Below, piece by piece: positions 34,219 to 42,355 of a DNA stretch of 64,000 nucleotides (within the stretch, counting starts at the first letter, position 1; the number at the start of each line of letters is the position of its first letter). Origin of the DNA: Alsobacter sp045348435 (GTDB lineage: Bacteria > Pseudomonadota > Alphaproteobacteria > Rhizobiales > Beijerinckiaceae). Made by a program: the position numbers and the translations under genes. The stretch lies in contig NZ_CP157484.1 of the NCBI RefSeq assembly GCF_045348435.1, positions 5,270,001 to 5,334,000 on the forward strand. Direction: 5' to 3'. Below the pieces are notes generated by a model. That model was not told the origin of the DNA and searched no databases. It worked only from the letters and a program-made list of their open reading frames with translations.

Positions 34219-35862
34219 CTATTTGAGCCGGCTCTGGCGCAGCACGCCGCTCTGCTCCAGGAGCGGATAGGCCGCGGCGGCGATGTGGGCCTCGATGCGC
34301 TTGAGGTCGCGCACGATGTCGAGCTGCACGCCGCTGGTCTCGATCGAGGCCGTGTCGCCGTCCCGGACGCGTTCGAAATGCCGCTCGGTGGCGATGCGCT
34401 CCAGCTCGCGGAACTGCTCCTTCTCGGCCACGAGGCGGCGGGCGGCGTTGAGGTCGCCCCCCATGAACACCGCGATGGCGAGCTGCATGTGGTCGATCAG
34501 GCGCTGGTGCATCGAGTCGATCTCGGCCAGGCCCTCGCCGGAGAGCTTAAGCCGGTTCTTGACGCACTTGGCGCCGAGCTCCTTCAGGTTCTTGTCGATG
34601 ATGTCGCCGATATGCTCCAGATTGATGGCGAAGCCCAGGATCTCGGCCAGCCGGCGCGTCTCCACGTCGCTGGACGCCTCGCGGCTGATCGCCGTCAGGT
34701 AGCGCTCGATCTCGCCGTGGAGCCGGTCGACGACGTCGTCCAGGCGTCCGATCTCGGCGATGCGCTTGCGGTCGCCGCTGTGGATCAGGTCCTGCGAGCC
34801 GCGCAGCATCGCCTCGACGACGTCCGCCATGCGCAGCGATTCGCGCGCCGCATTGGAGAGCGCCACCGAAGGCGTCTCCAGCGCGGACGCGTCGAGATAT
34901 TGCGGCGTGCCCGGGTCGGAGGCCTTGATGGTCTGCGGCAGGAGCCGCGTCAGCATGCGCGCCATGACGGGCAGCAGCGGCGTCGCCAGCGCCGCCATCG
35001 CCAGGTTGAACCCCATGTGGAACAAAGCCGCCATATGGGCGGGCGAGGCGTCCAGGGCCGCCAGCCAGGAGGCGCACAGGTTCAGGAGCGGCAGGAAGAG
35101 CACGCAGCCCACCGCCCGGTTGATCAGGTTGCCGAGCGGCAGCCGCATCCGCTGGGGATCGCCGGAGGATCCCTCCAGCACCGGGTTCAGCGCGCTGCCG
35201 AGATTGGCCCCGAGCACCATCGCGAGCGCCGCGACGGGCGAGATCACCCCCGCGCCGGCCAGCGACATGACGAACAGCACCACCGCCACGCTGGAATGCG
35301 CCGCCCAGGTGATGGCCGCCGCCAGCGCCAGGTTGAGCACGGGCTCGCGGGTGAGGGCCCCCAGCAGGTCGCGGACCGCGGGCGCGCTCTCCACCGGCGC
35401 GATGGCCTCCGTCAGCAGCCGAAGCGACAGGAGCATCAGCCCGAGCCCGATCGACACGCGTCCCAGGTCGCGGACCGTGGTGCGCCCGCTGCGCCGGAAC
35501 GCCGCCACGCCGGCGCAGATCAGCACCGGATAGACGAGCCCCATGTCGAACGAGAACAGCTGCACGATGAGCGTCGTGCCCACATTCGCGCCCAGCATGA
35601 GCGCCATCGCGGGCGCCAGCGCGACGACGCCGTCGGCCGCGAAGGAGGTGGCCATCAGGGCGGTGGCGGTGCTGCTCTGCAGCAGCGCCGTGACGCCGAC
35701 GCCGGCCATGAAGGCGTTGAGGCGCGACTTCAGCCCAATGCCGAGCACCCGTCTCAGCTCGCTGCCGAAGGCCCGCATGACGCCGCTATGCACCATGTGG
35801 ATGCCCCACAGCAGCAGCGCGATGTCGCCGAAAAGATGGATGATGACCTGCGTGGCGGACAT
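34219..35862 (-). CDS. Na+/phosphate cotransporter family protein with PhoU-like domain
   Basis: A 547-residue protein: an N-terminal NptA/PNaS membrane part (residues ~1-310) with the two inverted-repeat motifs TALLQSSTATALMATSF and WAAHSSVAVVLF, and a cytoplasmic PhoU-like helical C-terminus (~350-547). It probably imports phosphate with sodium or regulates phosphate flux. It converges with the pca operon, leaving 9 bases between them, and is divergent from the thiM riboswitch region. Confidence 0.92.
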   Translation of the reverse strand: MSATQVIIHLFGDIALLLWGIHMVHSGVMRAFGSELRRVLGIGLKSRLNAFMAGVGVTALLQSSTATALMATSFAADGVVALAPAMALMLGANVGTTLIVQLFSFDMGLVYPVLICAGVAAFRRSGRTTVRDLGRVSIGLGLMLLSLRLLTEAIAPVESAPAVRDLLGALTREPVLNLALAAAITWAAHSSVAVVLFVMSLAGAGVISPVAALAMVLGANLGSALNPVLEGSSGDPQRMRLPLGNLINRAVGCVLFLPLLNLCASWLAALDASPAHMAALFHMGFNLAMAALATPLLPVMARMLTRLLPQTIKASDPGTPQYLDASALETPSVALSNAARESLRMADVVEAMLRGSQDLIHSGDRKRIAEIGRLDDVVDRLHGEIERYLTAISREASSDVETRRLAEILGFAINLEHIGDIIDKNLKELGAKCVKNRLKLSGEGLAEIDSMHQRLIDHMQLAIAVFMGGDLNAARRLVAEKEQFRELERIATERHFERVRDGDTASIETSGVQLDIVRDLKRIEAHIAAAAYPLLEQSGVLRQSRLK

Positions 35863-35991
35863 GCGGGGGGCCTCGCGCGAACGGGCGTAGAATACAGCAT
35901 TACATCACGACGGTGAATGGAACGCCTATGCCGCAAATGCGACAGGGGTGAGCCCACCTTGTGGCGCGGCCGCCCGCATCCTAGATTAGGC

Positions 35992-36092
<101 letters not shown>

Positions 36093-36132
36093 ATGCGTCT
36101 CTTCCGCTGGAAGGAAGGACGTTCCGGCCGCC

Positions 36133-36951
36133 ATGACGGTTTCGCCTCATCCCATCGTGTCGCCCCCGGACGTCGGCGGGGCGCTCGCCGCGCTGCGCTG
36201 GAGGCGTCCCCTCGTGCACTGCCTCACCAATGACGTGGTCGCGGCCGTCACCGCCAACGCCCTGCTGGCGGCCGGGGCCGCGCCCGTGATGGCGCATGCG
36301 CCCGAGGAGGCGGCCGTGATCGCGGCCCGCGCCGGGGCGTTGCTGGTGAATATCGGCACGCTGACGCGCGATCGCGTGGACGTGATGGCGGCGTCGGCCC
36401 AGGCCGCGAACGCGGCGGGCGTCCCGTGGGCGTTCGATCCCGTCGGCGTCGGGGCGTCTCCCTTCCGCCAGAGCGCGGCCGCGTCGCTGGCGTCGCTCCA
36501 TCCGGCGGTGGTCAAGGGCAACGCGGCCGAGATCCTCACCATGGCGACGGGCCAGGCGGCCGGCCGGGGAGTGGATTCGGAGGACCATGACGCCCGCGCC
36601 GTCCAGGAGGCCGCGACCGCGCTGGCCAGGAGCCTCGCATGCGTGGTCGCCGTCACCGGCGAGGTGGATTTCGTCACCGACGGGTCGGCGTCGCTCGCCG
36701 TCCACAACGGCCACGCCCTGATGGGGCGCATCACCGGCTCGGGCTGCGTCGCTGGCGCGCTTTGCGCGGCGTTCCTGGGCGCCCGGATCCCGCCGTTCGA
36801 GGCGGCGACGGCCGCGCTGGCCGCTTTCGGGCTGGCCGGCGAACGCGCCGCCCGCGAAGCGCCCGGGCCGGGGACGTTCCAGGTGCGGCTCTTGGACGAA
36901 CTCGCCGCCCTCACTCCCGAGGATCTGTCCGCCGGCGCAAGGATCGCCTGA
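36133..36951 (+). CDS. thiM: Hydroxyethylthiazole kinase
   Basis: A 272-residue ThiM with PLVHCLTNDVVAAVTANALLAAGAAPVMAHA at the substrate pocket (quoted in part: VHCLTNDVVAAVTANALL), PVGVGASPFR, the KGNAAEIL segment and the ATP-site GSGCVAGALCAAFL. It phosphorylates the thiazole alcohol during thiamine salvage. It is the first gene behind the second TPP riboswitch; its TGA overlaps the thiE ATG by one base. Confidence 0.96.
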   Translation: MTVSPHPIVSPPDVGGALAALRWRRPLVHCLTNDVVAAVTANALLAAGAAPVMAHAPEEAAVIAARAGALLVNIGTLTRDRVDVMAASAQAANAAGVPWAFDPVGVGASPFRQSAAASLASLHPAVVKGNAAEILTMATGQAAGRGVDSEDHDARAVQEAATALARSLACVVAVTGEVDFVTDGSASLAVHNGHALMGRITGSGCVAGALCAAFLGARIPPFEAATAALAAFGLAGERAAREAPGPGTFQVRLLDELAALTPEDLSAGARIA

Positions 36952-37604
36952 TGGGAAAGACCCCGTTCGACCTCTCGCTCTATCTCGTCACGGACCCGGC
37001 GCTGGTCGAGCCGCGCGGGCTGTTGGCGACCGTGGAGGCCGCCGTCCGGGGCGGCGTCACCCTCGTGCAGTTGCGCGACAAGACGTCGGACGACCGGGAT
37101 TTCGCCGCCGCCGCCGAGGCGCTGCTGGCCGTGTTGAAGCCGCGCGGCGTTCCGCTGATCGTCAACGACCGCGCCGCCATCGCCAAGGCGGTCGGCGCCG
37201 ACGGCGTCCATATCGGCCAGGACGACGGCGACCCCCGCCGCGTGCGCGACCTGATCGGCCCGGACATGATCCTCGGCCTCTCGGCCGGAACGCCGGCCGA
37301 GTTCGCGGCCGCGCCGGGCGACGGGATCGTCGATTACCTGGGCGTGGGCCCGATCCGGGCGACTGGCACCAAGCCGGACCATGATCCTCCCATCGGCGTC
37401 GAAGGATTGGCGCGGCTCCTGCCGCTGTGCCCGCTCCCGAAGGTCGCCATCGGAGGCATAGGGCCGGCGAACGCCGAAGCCGTGGCGGCGACGGGCGTGG
37501 AGGGCGTCGCGGTCGTGTCCGCCATCTGCTCGGCCCCGGATCCGGAGGCGGCGGCCCGCAGCCTGGCGATGATCATTCGCAACGTCAGGGCGGCTCGCCG
37601 ATGA
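36951..37604 (+). CDS. thiE: Thiamine-phosphate synthase
   Basis: A 217-residue TIM-barrel enzyme with LYLVTDP, the VTLVQLRDK strand, LIVNDRAAIAKAVGADGVHIGQDD, the YLGVGPIRATGTK phosphate loop and VAIGGIGPANA. It couples HMP-PP and thiazole phosphate to thiamine phosphate. It starts at the last base of the thiM stop and ends overlapping the TRAP binding-protein start by four bases. Confidence 0.96.
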   Translation: MGKTPFDLSLYLVTDPALVEPRGLLATVEAAVRGGVTLVQLRDKTSDDRDFAAAAEALLAVLKPRGVPLIVNDRAAIAKAVGADGVHIGQDDGDPRRVRDLIGPDMILGLSAGTPAEFAAAPGDGIVDYLGVGPIRATGTKPDHDPPIGVEGLARLLPLCPLPKVAIGGIGPANAEAVAATGVEGVAVVSAICSAPDPEAAARSLAMIIRNVRAARR

Positions 37605-38665
37605 CCCCCAGCCGTCGCTCGACGCTCGCGGCCGGCGCCGCCGCGCTGCTGGGCGCGCCCGCGCTGGCGCGCGCCGAGCCCCAGATCCGGTGGCGCATGG
37701 CGACGTCCTGGCCGAAAAACCTGCCCGGTCCCGGCGTCTCCGCCCGCCGCGTGGCGGACCGGATCCGGACGATGTCGGCCGGCCGGCTGGAGATCGACGT
37801 CTTCGCCGCCGGCGAGATCGTGCCCGCCTTCGCGGTGCTGGACGCCGTCTCCAACGGCACGGTCGAGATGGGCCACACCGCCTCGTTCTTCTGGGAAGGC
37901 AAGGCGCCCGGCGCCTCGCTGTTCACCACCGCGCCCTTCGGACTCGGCGCCATCGAGCACCAGGCCTGGCTGTCCGAACGCGGCGGCCAGGACCTGTGGG
38001 ACAGGCTCTACGAACCGTTCGGCGTGCGGGGCCTTCTGGCGGGCAACACCGGGCCGTCGATGGGCGGGTGGTTCCGCAAGGAGCTAGCCTCGGCGGCCGA
38101 CCTGAAAGGGCTGCGCATCCGCGTGCAGGGCCTGGGCGGCGAGGTCTACGCCGAGCTCGGCGCCGTCCCGCAGGCGATCCCGCCGGGGGACGTCTATCCG
38201 GCGCTGGAGCGCGGCGTCATCGACGCGGTCGAACTTCTCTCGCCGGCCAACGACCTGCCGCTCGGCTTCCACCGCGTCGCGCCGGTCTACTACATGCCGG
38301 GGTTCAACAAGCCCAACGGCGCCGCCGAGGCGCTGGTGTCGCGGCGCGCCTGGGAGGCGCTCGCGCCGGACCTGCGCGGCGTCGTCGAGGCCGCCTGCCT
38401 GGCCGAGCACGGGGCGGGGCTGGCCGACGCCGAGCGCACCAACGCCGACGCCGTGGTCCAGCTCGTCTCCGTCGGCGCCCGGCCGACGCCGTTTCCGGCG
38501 GATGTGCTGGCGGCGGCCCGCAAGGCGGCCGACGCGGTGCTCGACCGCGTCGCCGCCAAGACGCCGATCGCCGGCGAGATCGTGGCGTCCTACCGGGCGG
38601 CGACGGCCGCCGGCAGGCCCTGGGCGCGCATCCAGGGCTACATGGCCCAGGCGCTCAGGGGCTGA
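37601..38665 (+). CDS. TRAP-type periplasmic binding protein in the thiamine-salvage operon
   Basis: A 354-residue DctP/TctP-type binding protein with a twin-arginine-like signal (SRRSTLAAGAAALLGAPA) and the WRMATSWPKNLPGPG start typical of the keto-acid-type TRAP subgroup. It also has LKGLRIRVQGLGGEVYAELG and a PPGDVYPALERGVIDAVE pocket segment. ATG overlaps the thiE stop by four bases, so it is controlled by the TPP riboswitch. No DctQ/DctM permease is nearby. The position suggests a role with thiazole or another thiamine fragment, which is inference from context only. Confidence 0.87.
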   Translation: MTPSRRSTLAAGAAALLGAPALARAEPQIRWRMATSWPKNLPGPGVSARRVADRIRTMSAGRLEIDVFAAGEIVPAFAVLDAVSNGTVEMGHTASFFWEGKAPGASLFTTAPFGLGAIEHQAWLSERGGQDLWDRLYEPFGVRGLLAGNTGPSMGGWFRKELASAADLKGLRIRVQGLGGEVYAELGAVPQAIPPGDVYPALERGVIDAVELLSPANDLPLGFHRVAPVYYMPGFNKPNGAAEALVSRRAWEALAPDLRGVVEAACLAEHGAGLADAERTNADAVVQLVSVGARPTPFPADVLAAARKAADAVLDRVAAKTPIAGEIVASYRAATAAGRPWARIQGYMAQALRG

Positions 38666-38677
38666 ACCGAAACGGAA

Positions 38678-38708
38678 ACGGCCTCCGAGAGGGGGACTCG
38701 GAGGCCGT
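38678..38708. terminator. Strong hairpin between the thiM operon and wrbA
   Basis: ACGGCCTCCGAG (38678-38689) and CTCGGAGGCCGT (38697-38708) form a perfect 12-bp stem with a 7-base loop, between two convergent genes. The A-rich side (GAAACGGAAACGG) precedes it but there is no long T-run, so it is best read as a bidirectional terminator without a classical tail. Confidence 0.72.
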
Positions 38709-38762
38709 CTGCACGAAGCGGCCCGGGGGGCGCAAGCCGCTTCGAAGCCGAGGGAAACGCGC

Positions 38763-39362
38763 TCAGCCGGCCAGCTTGGCGGCGATCTGGGCGACGTGCT
38801 TGCCCTGGAAGCGCGCGCCCGCGAGGTCGGCGGCCGAAGGCTGGCGGGAGCCGTCGCCGCCCGCGATCGTGGAGGCGCCGTAGGGCGAGCCGCCCTTGAT
38901 CTCCTCCAGGCCCATCTGGCCCGCGTAGGAGTAGGGCAGGCCCACCACCACCATGCCGTGATGCATGAGCGTGGGGATGAAGCTCAGGATCGTCGATTCC
39001 TGGCCGCCATGCTGGGTGGCCGAGGACGTGAAGATCGACCCGACCTTGCCGACCAGCTTGCCTTGCGCCCACAGGCCGCCGGTCTGGTCGACGAAGCTGC
39101 GCATCTGGCTGGCCACGTTGCCGAACCGGGTCGGCGATCCGAAGATGATGGCGTCGTATTCGGGCAGTTCGGCGACCGTGGCCTCCGGGAACTCGTGCTC
39201 GGTCTTGAAGCCGTAGGTCTTGGCGACCTCGGCCGGCACCGTCTCGGGAACGCGCTTCACCACCACCTCGGCGCCGCCTTCGCGGGCGCCCTCGGCGACG
39301 GACTTGGCCATCGTCTCGATATGGCCGTAGGACGAGTAATACAGAACCAGGACCTTGGTCAT
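38763..39362 (-). CDS. wrbA: NAD(P)H:quinone oxidoreductase, WrbA type
   Basis: A 199-residue flavodoxin-like protein of exactly WrbA length. FMN-binding loops read YYSSYGHIETMA, GSPTRFGNVASQMR and SSATQHGGQESTI, and the C-terminus has GLPYSYAGQ and GSPYGASTIAGGDGSR. It reduces quinones by two electrons to prevent semiquinone formation under stress. It ends toward the thiM operon terminator and starts divergent from the sulfatase gene. Confidence 0.96.
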   Translation of the reverse strand: MTKVLVLYYSSYGHIETMAKSVAEGAREGGAEVVVKRVPETVPAEVAKTYGFKTEHEFPEATVAELPEYDAIIFGSPTRFGNVASQMRSFVDQTGGLWAQGKLVGKVGSIFTSSATQHGGQESTILSFIPTLMHHGMVVVGLPYSYAGQMGLEEIKGGSPYGASTIAGGDGSRQPSAADLAGARFQGKHVAQIAAKLAG

Positions 39363-39549
39363 CGGAAGCTCCGCGGCGGGGGAGGGAAACAGGGGGCCGG
39401 AATGGCCTGCGCTGCACAATTCGGCCTGTGCGGCGCAAACGGCAAGGCCGTCCGGCGCAAGCGCGCCCTTGCAGAAGCGACAGTCGTTGGGGGAAAAGCG
39501 CCGATCGCCCGGTCCCGCCACTTTGGCGCGATTCGACGAGGAGCTCCGA

Positions 39550-41100
39550 ATGGCCGACAAGAAGCCCAATATCCTGCTGATCGTCGCCGACCAGCTCTCG
39601 GCTCCCTTCCTGCCCGCCTATGGCCATCCGGTGGTGAAGACGCCGACGCTCGACCGCCTCGCCCGCGAGGGCGTCGTGTTCGAGAGCGCCTACACCAACA
39701 GCCCGCTCTGCGCCCCGGCGCGCGCCGCCATGATGTCGGGCCTGCTGCCCTCGCGCACCGGCGCCTTCGACAACGCGGCCGAGTTCCGCTCCGCGATCCC
39801 GACCTTCGCGCATTACCTGCGGCTGGAGGGCTACCGCACCTGCCTGTCGGGCAAGATGCATTTCGTCGGGCCGGACCAGCTCCACGGCTTCGAGGAGCGG
39901 CTGACGACGGACATCTACCCCGCCGATTTCGGCTGGACGCCCGACTGGTCGAAGCCGCAGGAGCGGATCGACTGGTGGTACCACAACATGACCTCGGTGA
40001 AGCAGGCCGGGATCGCAGAGATCACCAACCAGCTCGAATATGACGACGAGGTCGCCTTCCTGGCCCGGCGGCGCCTGTTCGACTTCGCCCGCTACAAGGA
40101 CACGCTGCCGTTCTGCCTGATGGTGTCCTTCACGCACCCGCACGACCCCTATGCGGCGCGGGCGAAGTACTGGAGCCAGTACCGCGACGCCGACATCGAC
40201 CTGCCGGCCACGCCCGCCATCCCGTACGCGCAGATGGACCCGCACAGCCGCCGCCTGCACGACATGTCGGCCATGGACGACTACGACGTCACCGAGGCGG
40301 ACATCCGCTCCTCGCGCCACGGCTACTACGCCAACATCACCTATGTGGACGACCTCATCGCCGGCCTCATGGAGACGCTGGAAACCTGCGGCATGGCGGA
40401 GGACACCGTCACGCTGGTGACGTCCGACCACGGCGATTTCCTGGGCGAGCGGGGCCTCTGGTACAAGATGAGCTACCGCGAGCATTCCGCCCGCGTGCCC
40501 CTCATCGTGCATGCGCCCCAGCGCTTCGCGCCGCGCCGGGTCGCCGCTCCGGCCTCCATCGCGGATCTCCTGCCGACGCTGGTCGACATCGCCAAGCCGG
40601 GAGGCTCGGCCACGCTGGCCCGCCCGGTGGACGGCGCCAGCCTGATGCCGGCGCTGGAGGGCCGCGACGAGCCGGACCGGGTCGTGCTTGGCGAATACCT
40701 CGCCGAGGGCGTCCACGCGCCGATGTACATGGTCCGGCAAGGCGACTGGAAGATGATCTGCTGCGACACCGATCCGGACCAGCTCTTCGACCTCGCCGCC
40801 GATCCGCACGAGAACCGGAACCTCGCCGCTGACCCCGCCCATGCGCCGCGGCTCGCCGCGCTGAAGCAGGCGCTCGCCGGCTTCGACGCCGCCGCGATCC
40901 GCCAGGAGGTCGTCTCCAGCCAGCAGCAACGCCTGTTGGTGTTCAAGGCGCTCACCAAGGGCCACGTCTACCCGTGGGACTTCCAGCCCCTGCGCGACGC
41001 CTCCGAGCAATACACACGCAACCACCGAGACGTGACCGAGACCGACATCCTGTCGCGATTCCCGCCCGCCCCCGAGGCGGTGAAGAAGCCGGGACGCTAG
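39550..41100 (+). CDS. betC: Choline-sulfatase
   Basis: A 516-residue type I sulfatase with the formylglycine motif CAPAR (C54) and N-terminal metal site ILLIVADQLSAPF, and a DHGDFLGERGLWYK region. Together with the HPHDP and TTDIYPADFGWTPDW segments and overall length it matches choline-O-sulfatase BetC, which releases choline for use as carbon source or for glycine betaine synthesis. No betAB or betI lie in the window. GAGGAGC precedes ATG 39550. The gene overlaps the end of the convergent udgX by four bases. Confidence 0.92.
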   Translation: MADKKPNILLIVADQLSAPFLPAYGHPVVKTPTLDRLAREGVVFESAYTNSPLCAPARAAMMSGLLPSRTGAFDNAAEFRSAIPTFAHYLRLEGYRTCLSGKMHFVGPDQLHGFEERLTTDIYPADFGWTPDWSKPQERIDWWYHNMTSVKQAGIAEITNQLEYDDEVAFLARRRLFDFARYKDTLPFCLMVSFTHPHDPYAARAKYWSQYRDADIDLPATPAIPYAQMDPHSRRLHDMSAMDDYDVTEADIRSSRHGYYANITYVDDLIAGLMETLETCGMAEDTVTLVTSDHGDFLGERGLWYKMSYREHSARVPLIVHAPQRFAPRRVAAPASIADLLPTLVDIAKPGGSATLARPVDGASLMPALEGRDEPDRVVLGEYLAEGVHAPMYMVRQGDWKMICCDTDPDQLFDLAADPHENRNLAADPAHAPRLAALKQALAGFDAAAIRQEVVSSQQQRLLVFKALTKGHVYPWDFQPLRDASEQYTRNHRDVTETDILSRFPPAPEAVKKPGR

Positions 41101-41741
41101 CCGCCGGCCTGGGCCAGGTCGCCGATGCGCTGCAGGTCGCCCACGAAGGCCTCGTAGGCCGTGCGCCGCTCGTGCGGATCCTGCAGGCGCAGCAGGTAGG
41201 ACGGATGCACCGTGATGTAGCCGTCGCGCTCGTCCGGCCAGCGATAGGGCCCGCGCGACCGCGTGATCGGCAGCGCCTTGCCGGCCAGCGCCTGCACGGC
41301 CGTCGCGCCGAGCGCCACGACGATCCGCGGCTTCACCAGCCGGATCTCCTTGTCCAGCCACCAGCGCTCCTTGCGGATCTCGCCGGTGGACGGCTTCTCG
41401 TGGATGCGCCGCTTGCCGCGCTGGGTGAAGTGGAAGCGCTTCACCGCGTTGGTCACATAGGCCTCGCCGCGCGGCACGCCGGCCTCCGCCAGCGCCCTGT
41501 CGAGCAGCTGCCCGGCCGGCCCCACGAAAGGCTTGCCCTGCACATCCTCCTGGTCGCCCGGCTGCTCGCCCACGAACAGGATCGGCGCGCCCTGCGGTCC
41601 CTCGCCGGGCACGAAGCGGCCGACGCCCGGGCCTGGCGGCTCGGCGGCCGCCATCAGGTCGTAAAGTTCGGCCAGCGTGGCGGGCTCGCGGTCCTGGCCG
41701 GCGGGGGCCTGGGGCTCCATGCGGGAGAACAGGTCGCTCAT
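41097..41741 (-). CDS. udgX: UdgX family uracil-DNA-binding protein/glycosylase
   Basis: A 214-residue family 4-like uracil-DNA glycosylase carrying the UdgX hallmark KRRIH (residues 110-114), with the histidine that forms a covalent bond to the abasic sugar after uracil removal. Motif A reads GEQPGDQED (58-66) and motif B HPSYLLR. UdgX members excise uracil but stay covalently attached to the DNA. The protein is translated from the cupin transcript (ATGA overlap at 41738) and a stress-type promoter lies upstream of that gene. Confidence 0.92.
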   Translation of the reverse strand: MSDLFSRMEPQAPAGQDREPATLAELYDLMAAAEPPGPGVGRFVPGEGPQGAPILFVGEQPGDQEDVQGKPFVGPAGQLLDRALAEAGVPRGEAYVTNAVKRFHFTQRGKRRIHEKPSTGEIRKERWWLDKEIRLVKPRIVVALGATAVQALAGKALPITRSRGPYRWPDERDGYITVHPSYLLRLQDPHERRTAYEAFVGDLQRIGDLAQAGG

Positions 41742-42274
41742 GCGACGCCCGGCGGGGCTTCGGGCACGCCGGCCCAGAGGCTCGGCAGCGCCCCGGCCTG
41801 CCCGTGCAGCGGGTCCGTGTCGGGCGCCGGGACGGAGCGGATCGCGGCGTCGGCCTCGGCCCGCTCGCGCGGGTCGCCCCGCCGCACGTCCCAGTCGCGG
41901 CTGCGGTCATAGGCTCCCACCACCACGAGGTCGTCGGACTGGCCCCGGTTGCGATGGGCGACGCCGGCCGGGATCGCGACCGCGTCGCCCGCTTCGAGCG
42001 CCACCACGGGGCCGCCCTCGCCGCCGAACTGGACGCTGACGCGCCCTGCCGCCACGCCCAGCACCTCGTGCGCGGTGCTGTGGAAATGATGATAGTCGAA
42101 GATTCCGTCGCGCCAGGACGCGCCCCAGCCATTCGCGGCGAAGATCCGCTCGAACGCGCGGGCGACGTCGCCCGCTGGCGGCAGGGCCTCCCGGTAGACG
42201 AGGAGCGGCAGGCGGGAGTTCGGGATCCCGCCATTCGGCTCCAGCCGCTGGGCTTCGGGCGAGCCTGTCGTCAT
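41738..42274 (-). CDS. YjlB-like cupin domain protein
   Basis: A 178-residue protein with a single cupin barrel. The metal-binding motif reads YHHFHSTAHEVLGV, followed by VSVQFGGEGGPVVALEAGDAVAIPAGVAHRN. This matches the YjlB-type cupin group, of unknown function. It is the first gene of a two-gene operon with udgX. A GGAAC-N16-CGTT promoter lies about 33 bases upstream, so its expression probably follows the general stress response. Confidence 0.9.
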   Translation of the reverse strand: MTTGSPEAQRLEPNGGIPNSRLPLLVYREALPPAGDVARAFERIFAANGWGASWRDGIFDYHHFHSTAHEVLGVAAGRVSVQFGGEGGPVVALEAGDAVAIPAGVAHRNRGQSDDLVVVGAYDRSRDWDVRRGDPRERAEADAAIRSVPAPDTDPLHGQAGALPSLWAGVPEAPPGVA

Positions 42275-42306
42275 GACGCTGGTTCCGGTCTGTTGCGCCT
42301 CCCCGG

Positions 42307-42331
42307 AACGGCGCTCGGGCCATCGGGTTCC
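42307..42331 (-). promoter_or_regulatory. Sigma-EcfG-type promoter of the cupin-udgX operon
   Basis: On the minus strand the sequence reads GGAAC (42331-42327), 16 bases, CGTT (42310-42307), an exact match to the GGAAC-N16/17-CGTT consensus of the alphaproteobacterial general stress response. Transcription would start about 25 bases before the cupin ATG (42274). Confidence 0.75.
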
Positions 42332-42355
42332 GCCTGCGCCTCGCCGAAGGCCCTC

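Noticed and set aside
38638..42234. A continuous leftward frame of about 1,200 codons under betC, udgX and the cupin gene
   Set aside because: It only joins shadows of several real genes, and betC itself is a complete sulfatase on the other strand. The composition is biased and no family matches.
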